Of a stretch of DNA of 64,000 bases, positions 1 to 8,532 are shown piece by piece. Within the stretch, counting starts at the first letter, position 1. Each line of letters begins with the position of its first letter. The stretch lies in contig JBJXFQ010000024.1 of the NCBI GenBank assembly GCA_046155605.1, positions 27,510 through 91,509 of the forward strand. The letters run 5' to 3'. The translations under genes and the position numbers were made by a program. The notes under the pieces are model-generated. The model was not told the origin of the DNA. It saw only the letters and a program-made list of their open reading frames with translations, and did not search any database. This DNA comes from JAEUIZ01 sp046155605. Lineage in GTDB: Bacteria > Planctomycetota > Phycisphaerae > Phycisphaerales > UBA1924.

Positions 1-2
1 GC

Positions 3-2939
3 GCGCTCACCCGCGCCGCCGAACTTTCCGCCTCGACACGCTACGGCAATGACTACGGGACCATCTTCCGACGCCGCGCCGACCTCTGGCGCTCCGTCGG
101 CGACGCCCACTCCCGCCTGGGCGAGCACACCGCCGCGCTTCGGGCATATGAGCAGGCCGCCTCGCTCCCCGCCGCAGACGGCACCTCGCTGGTCCCTCGT
201 CAGGTCCACGCCGCCCTCGCGTCGGGCCAGCCCGAGCGTGCCGCGATCGTCGCGCTCCGCGCGCTCGCGCAGCGTCCGCTCGAGGCGGACGCCGTGCCCG
301 TGCTTCGGCACCTCGCGGCGCGAGACGACCTGCGTCCTCGCATCGTCCGCGCCTTGAGCGACCTGCGCGAGGGCCGCTCCGACGCCACGCGACCCGTGCG
401 CTCGTCGCTGGCCCGCGCCCAGGCCTCGCTCCAGCCGCCCGCCGACGCCCGCCGAACCCTCCGCGATCATCTGCTCGCCGACCCGGGCGACGCGCGCTCC
501 CTGACGGCATACTTCGGCCTGCTCGCCGGCGCAGCCCGTGCCGATGCCGCCGCCGAACTCGTCGCCCTGCGACCGATCGTTGCTGATGCCATCGCCGACG
601 CCCTGCTCGCGGTCGAACTCGATCCCGATGGCCTCGCCGCCGCGCTGGTTCGCGCCCGCCCCGCGGAGGCAGGCCGCCTCGCCGCCGCCCACGTCCTGGC
701 CGCGGCGGGCCTCCCGCGCCGCGCCATCGAAGCGCTCGGCCAATCGCCGTCCTCGCCTGATGCCGCCGCCGTCGCCGCGCTGCTCACCGTCGCGTGCTCG
801 GCCCAAGCGGGCACGCTAGCGGACGCCGCGCCGACGCTCGGCTCGCTCGCCACTCGCACCACCCCCACCGCCATCCGCGCTCACGCCCGCGCGCTCACCT
901 CGCTCCAGCGCTACGCCGCCGCGCTCGAGCGGCTCCGCCCGTTGCTCGATGAGCCCGCGGCCGGCGCTGCGAACGCCACGCCCGCCTCGACGACCAACGC
1001 ATCGTCGCTCGCCAGGACCGATGACCGCATCGATGACCTCGTCCTCGCGGCCACGCTCGCGATGCGACTGGCCGGCGATGATGAATCGCTCGCCGCCGAC
1101 AGCGAACGTTGGCTGCTCGAAGCCCGCCGACTCGACTCCGCTGACGATCGACCCGTCGGCCCGTTGCTGGACCTCTACTCGCTCGGTGGTGCCAAGGCCG
1201 ACCCCTCACAGGCGGCCGCCATCGCCCGCGACCTCCGACTCGCGTTCCCCGACTCCCGCTCGATCCGCATCCGTCGCGCCGCCGATGCCCTCCGCCGCGG
1301 CCTCTTCGAGCAGGCCCAGTCCATCGCCCGCGAACTCGCCGACGAAGACCCATCCGACGGCGTCGCCATCGGCCTGCTTTCGACCGCCTGGGAACAACGC
1401 ATCGCCCGCGAAGGCTCCGCTTCGATCGCCGACAACAGCGTCTGGATAGATCGTCACCTTGCCGCGCGCCCCGGCTCGCCCGCGCTGGTCGCCGCGGCCG
1501 CCGTCCTCGCCCTCGCGCGAGATGACAAGCCCGCTGCCGAGGCCATCGTGCGCAAGTCCATCGATCGCGGCGCGGGACAGGACGTGCATCGCCTGCTGGA
1601 GCGGCTCCTGCGCGATCGCTTCGGCCGCGCCGCCGAGGCCGATGCCCTCGCCCTCGCTCGATTCGACCGCCGCGCGCTGCTTCCGGGCGAGGCGCTCGAG
1701 TTCGCCGAAGTCCACCTTCGGGCCCAGCGATTCGACGATGCCCGCAACGTCGTCGCCTCGAACATCCAGCCCGGCATCACGCTCAATCCCGATCAACTCG
1801 CACGGCTCATCGAACTTGCCGACAGCCTCGCCAAGCACGCCGTCGAATCCAACGACTCCGCGGCAGCGGCCGTCGCCCTCACCTTCCTGGACACCATCAG
1901 TGATCGCGAGGGCAAGTTCGGCCCGGAACTCCACGACCGCCGCCTGACCCTGATCGCCCGGGCCAAGCCGGTCGAGCCCGCCCGCCTGCTCGACGCCGCG
2001 GCCCGATGCGCGGACACCTTTCCGCAGTTGAAATCCGCTCCGTTCATCCGTGCCGCGAGCCTATTGGTCGAGGGGGATGATGCCGCGCTCGCGCCCGGCT
2101 TTGTCGCCAAGGTCGCCGACCTCCGCGACCGCCTCACCCCCGAACTCGCGATGACCTGGTTCCGCATTGTCGCGCGGAGCGGCTCGATCGCCGACGCCCG
2201 CGTGATGATCTCGCGGCTGCATGCGGCAGGCTTGCTCACACCGCTGATGTCGGAGATCCAACCGACCCCGGTGCCCGCCGACGCGCGCGCCGAGTCCGCC
2301 TATGTGCTGGGCCAGATTTTCGCCACCTCGCCCCGCGCCGCGCTTGCCGACGCCGCGTACGAACTCGCCCTCGAGTTTGATCCCAACCATCCCTGGGCGT
2401 GCAACAACCTGGGCTACTCGCTGGCCGATCGGGGTCTGGACGTCGACCGTGCCGCCGACCTCCTTGAACGCGCGTTCAAGGCGCTCCCCGACCAGCCCGC
2501 GATCATCGACTCCCTCGGCTGGCTCCGCTACAAGCAGGCCCGCCTGAACGACACGCTCGACCCGGAGTCCGGCACGGTGGTCGCGCGCGGCGCCGTCTCG
2601 CTCCTCCAGGCCGCCGCCATGACCGATCATGGCCAGACCGATCCCACCATCCTCAACCACCTTGCCGACGCCCTCTGGCTCGTCGGGCGCGGCGAAGAAG
2701 CCCTCCGCTACTGGTCCATCGCTGAGCGCGTCGCGCAGCGCGAACTCGACAACGATCGCCCCGACCCACGGCTCCCACCCCAGGAGCAGCAGCGCCGCCT
2801 GAGCGACAGCACGGTCACGGAGTATCGCGCGATCATCGATTCCACCGCCGCCAAGCAGGCCGCCGCTCGCGCCAACTTGCCCGTCCGCGTCGCGCCGCAA
2901 TACAACTCCCCCGATCCTCAGCCCGCCGATCACCACTAG
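3..2939 (+). CDS. TPR-repeat protein, 5'-truncated by window edge
   Basis: The reading frame is open from the first full codon of the window to a TAG at 2937-2939, so the gene starts upstream and about 978 residues are visible. The protein is alanine- and arginine-rich with helical-pair repeats throughout. The clearest TPR units are near the C-terminus, for example AYELALEFDPNHPWACNNLG, then LGYSLADRGLDVDRAADLLE. No catalytic motif was seen. TPR arrays are protein-interaction scaffolds; nothing here points to a specific partner. The yebC-like gene follows after only 12 bases on the same strand, so co-transcription is likely. An internal ATG at 294 exists, but coding-like sequence continues upstream of it. 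Confidence 0.8.
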   Translation, partial: ALTRAAELSASTRYGNDYGTIFRRRADLWRSVGDAHSRLGEHTAALRAYEQAASLPAADGTSLVPRQVHAALASGQPERAAIVALRALAQRPLEADAVPVLRHLAARDDLRPRIVRALSDLREGRSDATRPVRSSLARAQASLQPPADARRTLRDHLLADPGDARSLTAYFGLLAGAARADAAAELVALRPIVADAIADALLAVELDPDGLAAALVRARPAEAGRLAAAHVLAAAGLPRRAIEALGQSPSSPDAAAVAALLTVACSAQAGTLADAAPTLGSLATRTTPTAIRAHARALTSLQRYAAALERLRPLLDEPAAGAANATPASTTNASSLARTDDRIDDLVLAATLAMRLAGDDESLAADSERWLLEARRLDSADDRPVGPLLDLYSLGGAKADPSQAAAIARDLRLAFPDSRSIRIRRAADALRRGLFEQAQSIARELADEDPSDGVAIGLLSTAWEQRIAREGSASIADNSVWIDRHLAARPGSPALVAAAAVLALARDDKPAAEAIVRKSIDRGAGQDVHRLLERLLRDRFGRAAEADALALARFDRRALLPGEALEFAEVHLRAQRFDDARNVVASNIQPGITLNPDQLARLIELADSLAKHAVESNDSAAAAVALTFLDTISDREGKFGPELHDRRLTLIARAKPVEPARLLDAAARCADTFPQLKSAPFIRAASLLVEGDDAALAPGFVAKVADLRDRLTPELAMTWFRIVARSGSIADARVMISRLHAAGLLTPLMSEIQPTPVPADARAESAYVLGQIFATSPRAALADAAYELALEFDPNHPWACNNLGYSLADRGLDVDRAADLLERAFKALPDQPAIIDSLGWLRYKQARLNDTLDPESGTVVARGAVSLLQAAAMTDHGQTDPTILNHLADALWLVGRGEEALRYWSIAERVAQRELDNDRPDPRLPPQEQQRRLSDSTVTEYRAIIDSTAAKQAAARANLPVRVAPQYNSPDPQPADHH

Positions 2940-2951
2940 GGAGCGCTCGCC

Positions 2952-3743
2952 TTGGCCGGTCACAGCAAGTGGCACAACATCAAGCACCGCAAGGCCGCCG
3001 TGGACAAGAAGCGCGGCAAGGCCTGGACGAAGTGCGCCAAGGCCATCATCGTGGCCGCGAAGCACGGCGGGCCCGATCCCGCCTCCAACCTCTCGCTCCG
3101 CTACGCCATCGACCTCGCGCGCTACGCCAACATGCCGCGAGACACCATCGACCGCGCCATCAAAAAGGGCGCGGGCGAACTGGGTGCCGAAACGTATGAA
3201 TCCATCCGCTACGAGGGCTACGGGCCGGCCGGCGTCGCCATCCTCATCGACGCCCTTACCGATAACCGCACGCGCACCGTCGGCGACCTTCGCCTGATTC
3301 TCGGCAAGTTTGGCGGCAACCTCGGCTCCTCGGGCTGCGTCGCGTACCTCTTTGAGAACAAGGGCCAGATCCTCATCTCCAGCGCCGCGCCCGAGCAGGA
3401 GAAGAAGAAGCCCTCGCCCGCACCGTTCTCCGAGGAGCGTCTGATGGAACTCGCCATCGAGGCCGGCGCGGAGGATGTCGAATCGCCCGAGGCACCGGAA
3501 GCGCCGTGGACCGTCACGACAGCGCCCGCCGACTTTCATCGCGTCAAGGAGCGCCTCGAGGCCGCCGGTTTCGTCATCGATGACGCCCAGTTCGAGATGC
3601 TCCCGACGACCCGCGCGGCGGCCCGCGGCGACGACGCGAAGCGGCTTCTGTCTCTCGTCGACGCCGTCGAGGACCTCGACGACGTGCAGAAGGTCTACAC
3701 CAACGTCGATCTCGCCGACGCCGACGTGCCCGACCTTGCATAA
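2952..3743 (+). CDS. yebC: YebC/PmpR family regulatory protein
   Basis: The product has 263 residues and starts with the family hallmark MAGHSKWHNIKHRKAAVDKK. It also carries the conserved MPRDTIDRAIKKGAGE and YEGYGPAGVAI segments of the YebC/TACO1 fold. The start is a TTG codon at 2952, chosen because it gives exactly the conserved N-terminus. Family members act in the cytoplasm; they were described as transcriptional regulators and more recently as factors that help ribosomes through difficult peptide sequences. Length is slightly above the usual 240-250 because of a charged insert (EQEKKKPSPAP) near residue 145. It lies 12 bases downstream of the TPR gene. Confidence 0.95.
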   Translation: MAGHSKWHNIKHRKAAVDKKRGKAWTKCAKAIIVAAKHGGPDPASNLSLRYAIDLARYANMPRDTIDRAIKKGAGELGAETYESIRYEGYGPAGVAILIDALTDNRTRTVGDLRLILGKFGGNLGSSGCVAYLFENKGQILISSAAPEQEKKKPSPAPFSEERLMELAIEAGAEDVESPEAPEAPWTVTTAPADFHRVKERLEAAGFVIDDAQFEMLPTTRAAARGDDAKRLLSLVDAVEDLDDVQKVYTNVDLADADVPDLA

Positions 3744-3781
3744 GTCGTCGACTTCTTATAACCGAGCCGTGCCGTTGTTAT

Positions 3782-3798
3782 CGGGCAGTAGATGCCCG
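3782..3798. terminator. Short GC hairpin downstream of yebC
   Basis: CGGGCA (3782-3787) and TGCCCG (3793-3798) form a perfect 6-bp stem with a 5-base loop, followed by TTATT. It lies 38 bases after the yebC stop and about 120 bases before the next gene, where a terminator is expected. The T-tract is weak, so termination is inference. Confidence 0.4.
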
Positions 3799-3915
3799 TT
3801 ATTGGACGCCGTTCGCCGCTGATTTCCGTGATAAGTATCGGTGTACCTTGCGTCCAGCGATGTTCTTACTACGCTAGGCCTGCCATCACCCAAGGACGGC
3901 GGAGGAGATCGCAGG

Positions 3916-4560
3916 ATGAAACTCACACTCGTCGTAGCCTCGATCGGCGCAGCCTGTTCCGTCGCCAACGCTCAACTCACGCTCCAGATGGACGTCAACA
4001 GCATGTCCGTTCAGGCGTGCAACGCGCTGGGTGCCCCAACGCCCTTCGCGGGCATCGGCCACTCCGGCCTCGTCTCGCTCGGGTTCGACCCCGCCAACAC
4101 CTCGCTCCTCGACATCTTCCTCCGCGCCGGGAGCGGACCCTTCGTCAGCCAGGGCTTCACCGGCACGCTCACCGACTTTGACGGCTCCATCATGCTCAAC
4201 AACGGCACCGTCGCCGGGGGCGAGGTCCGCGTCACCGTCAACGGCAACACGGCCGACCCGGACATCTACATTGCTTCTTTCGTTCCCAATATCGGCGTGG
4301 TGTCAACCTACATCGGTGGCGGGTTCACGATCCAGGGCCTTACCTTCGAGGGCGCCTTCGACGATGCGGCCTTCGCCAATGTCTCGGTCGCGCCCTTCAT
4401 GGACGGCAATCTCACCGGCTCGTTCCTGCAGTTCAACTTCACGCCCGACGCCCAGGGCGCGGCCTATGCCGACGTCGATGTCTTCGTCGTCCCGGCACCG
4501 GCCACCGGCGTGCTACTCCTCGCCGCCTCGGGATTCTTCGCGCGTCGCCGTCGTCGCTGA
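3916..4560 (+). CDS. PEP-CTERM-type exported protein
   Basis: The product has 214 residues. The start is set at ATG 3916, because GGAGGAG lies 8-10 bases upstream and a signal peptide follows directly (MKLTLVVASIGAACSVANAQ, likely cleaved after ANA). The C-terminus has the exosortase sorting layout: VPAPATG, a hydrophobic stretch LLLAASGFFA and an RRRRR tail. The middle (about 20-190) is a glycine- and aspartate-rich beta-type region with no recognised domain. PEP-CTERM proteins are exported, processed by an exosortase and usually placed at the cell surface or in the extracellular matrix; an exosortase gene is at 51381-53309. Its last 48 bases overlap the 3' end of the next gene on the opposite strand. 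Specific function unknown. Confidence 0.85.
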   Translation: MKLTLVVASIGAACSVANAQLTLQMDVNSMSVQACNALGAPTPFAGIGHSGLVSLGFDPANTSLLDIFLRAGSGPFVSQGFTGTLTDFDGSIMLNNGTVAGGEVRVTVNGNTADPDIYIASFVPNIGVVSTYIGGGFTIQGLTFEGAFDDAAFANVSVAPFMDGNLTGSFLQFNFTPDAQGAAYADVDVFVVPAPATGVLLLAASGFFARRRRR

Positions 4561-5007
4561 GCGCCGCGACCGCCGCGTCGCCAGCCCGAGCGCCATGGCG
4601 ACCAGCGCCAAGGCACCCGGCGTCGGCACCGTCCCTGCCGAACCGCCCGTGAGCGCTCGACTGTTGCCGGGTCCGTGCCGATCAAGCGTCGCGTGCGGCT
4701 GGTGCAGGTTCACCGGCGTCAGCCAGGCGTCGAGCAGCCTCGGGTCCGGCATCGTCGCGAGGCTCGGCTCGGGCTCGATGAGCACGATCGGCGCCCCGCC
4801 GCCGGGACCGCCGCCCGGAAGCGCGTTCGAGAGTCCGCCCGCTTGCGAGGCGAGCCGCGGTGCTTTGTGAGTGCCGATAATGCGTCGGCCCTGCTCGTTA
4901 TGCGCCACGACCGGCTTGAGGGTAACTTGGCCGAACGTTGGCGTCGTCGCCGCCAGGGCCGCACCCAGAATGATCGCACGAACTGTGATTTGTGTGGTGG
5001 TCTTCAT
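4513..5007 (-). CDS. Small PEP-CTERM-like exported protein
   Basis: The product has 164 residues. ATG at 5007 is preceded by GGGGAGA at suitable spacing. A signal peptide is visible (MKTTTQITVRAIILGAALAATTPTFGQ). Near the C-terminus are VPTPGALALVAMALGLA and a basic cluster RRSRR, the PEP-CTERM layout. Unlike typical members, the protein runs on for about 16 hydrophilic residues past the arginine cluster, and this tail is encoded in the antisense of the neighbouring PEP-CTERM gene. The middle region is glycine/proline rich without a known domain. The regulator gene ends 18 bases upstream on the same strand, so the two are probably one transcript. Function unknown; the sorting-signal call is moderately confident because of the tail. 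Confidence 0.7.
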   Translation of the reverse strand: MKTTTQITVRAIILGAALAATTPTFGQVTLKPVVAHNEQGRRIIGTHKAPRLASQAGGLSNALPGGGPGGGAPIVLIEPEPSLATMPDPRLLDAWLTPVNLHQPHATLDRHGPGNSRALTGGSAGTVPTPGALALVAMALGLATRRSRRSATTATREESRGGEE

Positions 5008-5025
5008 GACTTTTCTCTCCCCCTC

Positions 5026-6267
5026 TTAGTGACTAACCACCGTGGCGGTCTTCAGGATCTTCCACCCCGTGCTCTTGAATGACGGAAACCGGCCCATCGT
5101 CCCGACCAGCAGACGCACGTCGTCCGCGTCGATCGTCCATTCCACCGGGAACCCTGCCAACAGGTTCAGGTGCTGCCGTTGCAGGAACTCCATCGAGAAG
5201 AGTTGCTCGCGCATGGCCCAGTTGTTGAGACGATCGGCGATTTGGTAGCCCTTGTTCGTGAAAACCGCCATTTGTCGCTGAAGTTCGCCGCCGGTCAGGT
5301 GCCGGAGCGTGATGTTGCACCCGAAGATGCACCACCATCCGTAACTCTCGAGCCGATCCCCGCGGAGCCCGTCGGCATCAATGCCGACCATTTCCAGGCC
5401 CTTGTGGATCTCGGTGATCGCCGATCCGGGCGTCCTCTTTCCGAGTTCGACCTCGGCCTCGATCATGCCGCCCAGGCAGGTGTTTGCGATTCCGCGCCAC
5501 GGGTCGTTGTCAAACTCAACCGCGAGGGCCTCATACTGCTCCCGCGCCCGCGTCAGTGCGCCGAGCGCCATCGTCGCTCGCACCTCGCGGCGCTCGGGCT
5601 CGGCGGCCATCAGCGCCCGGTTCGAGTGCCCGAGGACGAACCCGGCGAACGCCTGTGAGGCTCGCGCGGGCCTGCTCATCGGGGGCGAGGCGTCATACTC
5701 CTCCAGAAGGTCGCGCGCCATCGCTTTCGCCTCGATGTGCTGGCCCAGCGTGTAGTACGCGTTCGCCAGATTCGCCCTCAGGAGCGACCGAAGGTCCGGC
5801 GTGATCGGGCTTTCGAGCAAGCCGCGACGGATCGCCTCCATCTCCTTATTGAACCGCCCGAACGCGTTCCACGCCCCGGACTCGCGGTGCGCCGCCTGCG
5901 CCCGTTCCTGCGGGGTCTTGGCCACCAGCGACATCTGGTGCGCCAATGCCAGCATTTCGGCGCTGCGGCCCTCGCGGTGCATCTGCCGCGCCTGCGAGTC
6001 GAGCGCCTCGAAGTTCAGGCCTGCCGCGTCCGCGGTACCGGCGTCGGGGTTCTCCCAGATCACCTCTGCCACGTCACCGACGGGCCAATCGAGCAGGTCC
6101 GCCAGTCGGATCACATAGTCCAGTTTCGGATTGCCCGTCTCCGGGAACAACTTCGTCGGATCGCGTCCGAGCGCCTCCGCCAGCCGCTTTCGGCTGAGTC
6201 CTTTGTACGCCCCCGCCAGACCGAGCAGATGCTCGATGTTCCGCTTCCTTGCACTCTCGAGGGTCAT
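5026..6267 (-). CDS. XRE-type helix-turn-helix / TPR regulator
   Basis: The product has 413 residues if started at ATG 6267, which has GAGGAG six bases upstream; a GTG at 6285 would add six residues. Residues 9-70 look like an XRE-type helix-turn-helix (YKGLSRKRLAEALGRDPTKL, then LDYVIRLADLLDWPVGDVAEVI). Residues 80-400 are TPR-like helical repeats (LRANLANAYYTLGQHIEAKAM and others). Such HTH-TPR proteins often bind a ligand or peptide through the TPR part and regulate nearby genes. The small PEP-CTERM gene follows after 18 bases, suggesting the regulator and a secreted protein act together. Target and signal are unknown. Confidence 0.7.
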   Translation of the reverse strand: MTLESARKRNIEHLLGLAGAYKGLSRKRLAEALGRDPTKLFPETGNPKLDYVIRLADLLDWPVGDVAEVIWENPDAGTADAAGLNFEALDSQARQMHREGRSAEMLALAHQMSLVAKTPQERAQAAHRESGAWNAFGRFNKEMEAIRRGLLESPITPDLRSLLRANLANAYYTLGQHIEAKAMARDLLEEYDASPPMSRPARASQAFAGFVLGHSNRALMAAEPERREVRATMALGALTRAREQYEALAVEFDNDPWRGIANTCLGGMIEAEVELGKRTPGSAITEIHKGLEMVGIDADGLRGDRLESYGWWCIFGCNITLRHLTGGELQRQMAVFTNKGYQIADRLNNWAMREQLFSMEFLQRQHLNLLAGFPVEWTIDADDVRLLVGTMGRFPSFKSTGWKILKTATVVSH

Positions 6268-6710
6268 TGTGGTCTCCTCACTCACGCGGCCATTCGATGG
6301 CAGCCGCAGTCAACACTCGCGCCGGGAGCCCGACGCGCCCCTTTTCGCCGAGCCGTGTCCATTCGGCCCGGAACCAAAATCCTCGCCTGTTCCTCACGGC
6401 GCGCTGCCGCCCCGTGGTACACACGACCGCCGCGCTGGCGGCTTCCTTTCGCCCTCTCTCTCCCCCCCGTCGCGCTCCTAGCGGAGCCGGCGGGGGATTG
6501 CTCACCGGCTACGCAAACCGCGTGCGCATCCGCACTACCCCGCGAGAAACCGCCGCACTTCACGCGCGCCCCCGCGCTCCTCCCGCCGCTCTTGCGCTTT
6601 GGGGCCGGATTCGCGCCGCGTTTGCGCGGCACAACCGCAGCACTCGCCGACTTCTCGCCGCGATCCATCCACGACGCGAATAGGCCGCGATAGCGGTACA
6701 CTCTGCATCG
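6268..6710. other. 443-base divergent intergenic region
   Basis: The region separates the divergent XRE/TPR regulator and DNA methyltransferase genes and should hold both promoters. No convincing gene was found on either strand. A small hairpin (GCCGCG 6615-6620, CGCGGC 6625-6630, loop TTTG) lies 80 bases before the methyltransferase. TACACT about 13 bases before its ATG could be a -10 element of a nearly leaderless transcript; no Shine-Dalgarno sequence precedes that ATG. Confidence 0.5.
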
Positions 6711-8456
6711 ATGCCCGACAAAAACCTACTCCTGTATGGGGACAATCTCGATTTCCTCCGCGACCCCGCGCAGTTCCCCGCGGCATCGGTGGACTTGATC
6801 TACCTTGACCCCCCGTTCAACTCGAACGCCACCTATAACGTGCTCTTCAAGGAGATGACGGGTGAGCCTTCCGCCGCCCAGATCAAGGCGTTTGACGACA
6901 CTTGGACCTGGGATGCAAAGGCGGCGGAAGAGGAGGCGGACCTGCTCGCTGACGCTCATACGCCGTCAAAGCTTGCCTCGCTGATCACCACGCTTCATGG
7001 GTTTCTGGGGCCTTCGGCGATGCTCGCGTATCTCGTCCGGATGGCGATCCGCCTTGTCCATCTGCGACGCGTCCTGAAAGACACCGGATCGCTCTACCTT
7101 CACTGCGACCCGACCGCGAGCCACTATCTCAAACTGGTGCTCGATGCGATCTTTGGGCCGCAGCACTTTCTTAACGAGATCACCTGGAAACGCACGCACG
7201 CGCACGGTTCCGCCAAGCGGTTCGGACCTGTCCATGACACGCTCTTTTTCTATGCCGCGAGCGAGAACTATGTTTGGACTTCCCCGTTGATCCCTCACGA
7301 TCCCTCCTACATCGCAAAGCACTTCAAACACGTCGATGAGAAGACGAAGAAGCGCTTTCAACCCATCACGCTCACTGGCTCAGGCATCCGTCACGGCGAA
7401 AGCGGCAAGCCGTGGAAGGGCGTCAACCCCTCGAAGGTTGATCGTCACTGGGCGATCCCCGGCGAAATCATGGATTGCTACAACCTGACCGGCCGTACGG
7501 TGCAGAACCGCCTCGACGCTCTTGATGATGCGGGCCTCATCTATTGGCCGAAAGACGGCCAGGGAACGCCCCGCCTCAAGTGGTACGCTGACGACCTCAA
7601 GGGAATGGCTCTTCCCGACGTGTGGTCAGACGTGCCGCCGATCTCGGCCAACGCTGCCGAGCGCCTGGGTTACCCGACCCAGAAGCCCCTCGAACTTCTC
7701 AAGCGCATCGTCCTGGCATCGTCGCGCCCGGGCGACACCATTCTCGATCCGTTCTGTGGTTGTGGCACGACCATTGACGCCGTCGAGACGATCAACCGCG
7801 AGCACCCCGACAATCCCGCCCGCCGCTGGATCGGCATCGACATCACTCATCTGGCCATCAATCTGATCAAGTACCGTCTCACTCGCTTCGATCCTCCGCC
7901 CGCATACAAGGTGCAAGGCGAACCGGTCGACGAAGCCGGCGCGGAACAACTGTTCAAGGACCAGCCCTACCAGTTTCAATACTGGGCCTGTGGTCTGGTG
8001 GGCGCTCGCCCTGCCGGATCGTCGGTCAGCGCGCCGAAGAAAGGCAAGCGCGGTGCCGATCGGGGCATCGACGGGGCGCGATACTTCGTTGATGACAACA
8101 CGGGCCCCAAGACGATCCTCGTTCAAGTGAAGGGCGGGAAAGCCGGAGCCGCCGAGGTCCGGGATTTCCGTGGCACCATCGAGCGCGAAGGAGCGGCGAT
8201 GGGGATATTCGTCACGCTGAACGAGCCGACCAAGCCGATGCGCGCGGAAGCCGCCAGCGCCGATGTCTACAGATCGCCAATCAACACGAAGGTCTCGGTG
8301 CCACGCCTCCAGATCGTGACGATCGCCCAACTCCTCAATGGCGGTTCGCCTCGGCAGCCTACGAGCGTTCTGCTCCCGCCCGGAACTGACTTTGATCGCA
8401 CCTTCAAAAGGGCCGAGCGTCACGACGCGGGAGGACTGTTCGCTGGACCCCGTTGA
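6711..8456 (+). CDS. Beta-class DNA methyltransferase fused to Mrr-like nuclease domain
   Basis: The product has 581 residues. The catalytic motif DPPF is at residues 33-36 and the AdoMet-binding motif DPFCGCGTT at 346-354. This motif IV-before-I order is that of beta-class N6-adenine or N4-cytosine methyltransferases; target recognition probably lies between them (about 100-340). The C-terminal part (about 425-545) has the pattern GADRGIDG (D454) and QVKGGK (Q472, K474), which resembles a PD-(D/E)xK Mrr-type endonuclease core. One chain may therefore both modify and cut DNA, or the nuclease-like part may only bind DNA. No separate restriction or specificity gene is adjacent. The methyltransferase call is firm; nuclease activity is inference. 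Confidence 0.9.
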   Translation: MPDKNLLLYGDNLDFLRDPAQFPAASVDLIYLDPPFNSNATYNVLFKEMTGEPSAAQIKAFDDTWTWDAKAAEEEADLLADAHTPSKLASLITTLHGFLGPSAMLAYLVRMAIRLVHLRRVLKDTGSLYLHCDPTASHYLKLVLDAIFGPQHFLNEITWKRTHAHGSAKRFGPVHDTLFFYAASENYVWTSPLIPHDPSYIAKHFKHVDEKTKKRFQPITLTGSGIRHGESGKPWKGVNPSKVDRHWAIPGEIMDCYNLTGRTVQNRLDALDDAGLIYWPKDGQGTPRLKWYADDLKGMALPDVWSDVPPISANAAERLGYPTQKPLELLKRIVLASSRPGDTILDPFCGCGTTIDAVETINREHPDNPARRWIGIDITHLAINLIKYRLTRFDPPPAYKVQGEPVDEAGAEQLFKDQPYQFQYWACGLVGARPAGSSVSAPKKGKRGADRGIDGARYFVDDNTGPKTILVQVKGGKAGAAEVRDFRGTIEREGAAMGIFVTLNEPTKPMRAEAASADVYRSPINTKVSVPRLQIVTIAQLLNGGSPRQPTSVLLPPGTDFDRTFKRAERHDAGGLFAGPR

Positions 8457-8532
8457 ATGGTCGCGTGACGCCAGTCAAATACTTCATATGACTGATGATC
8501 CGCCGTCCCCACGTCCCTCCGTCCCCTCTTCA

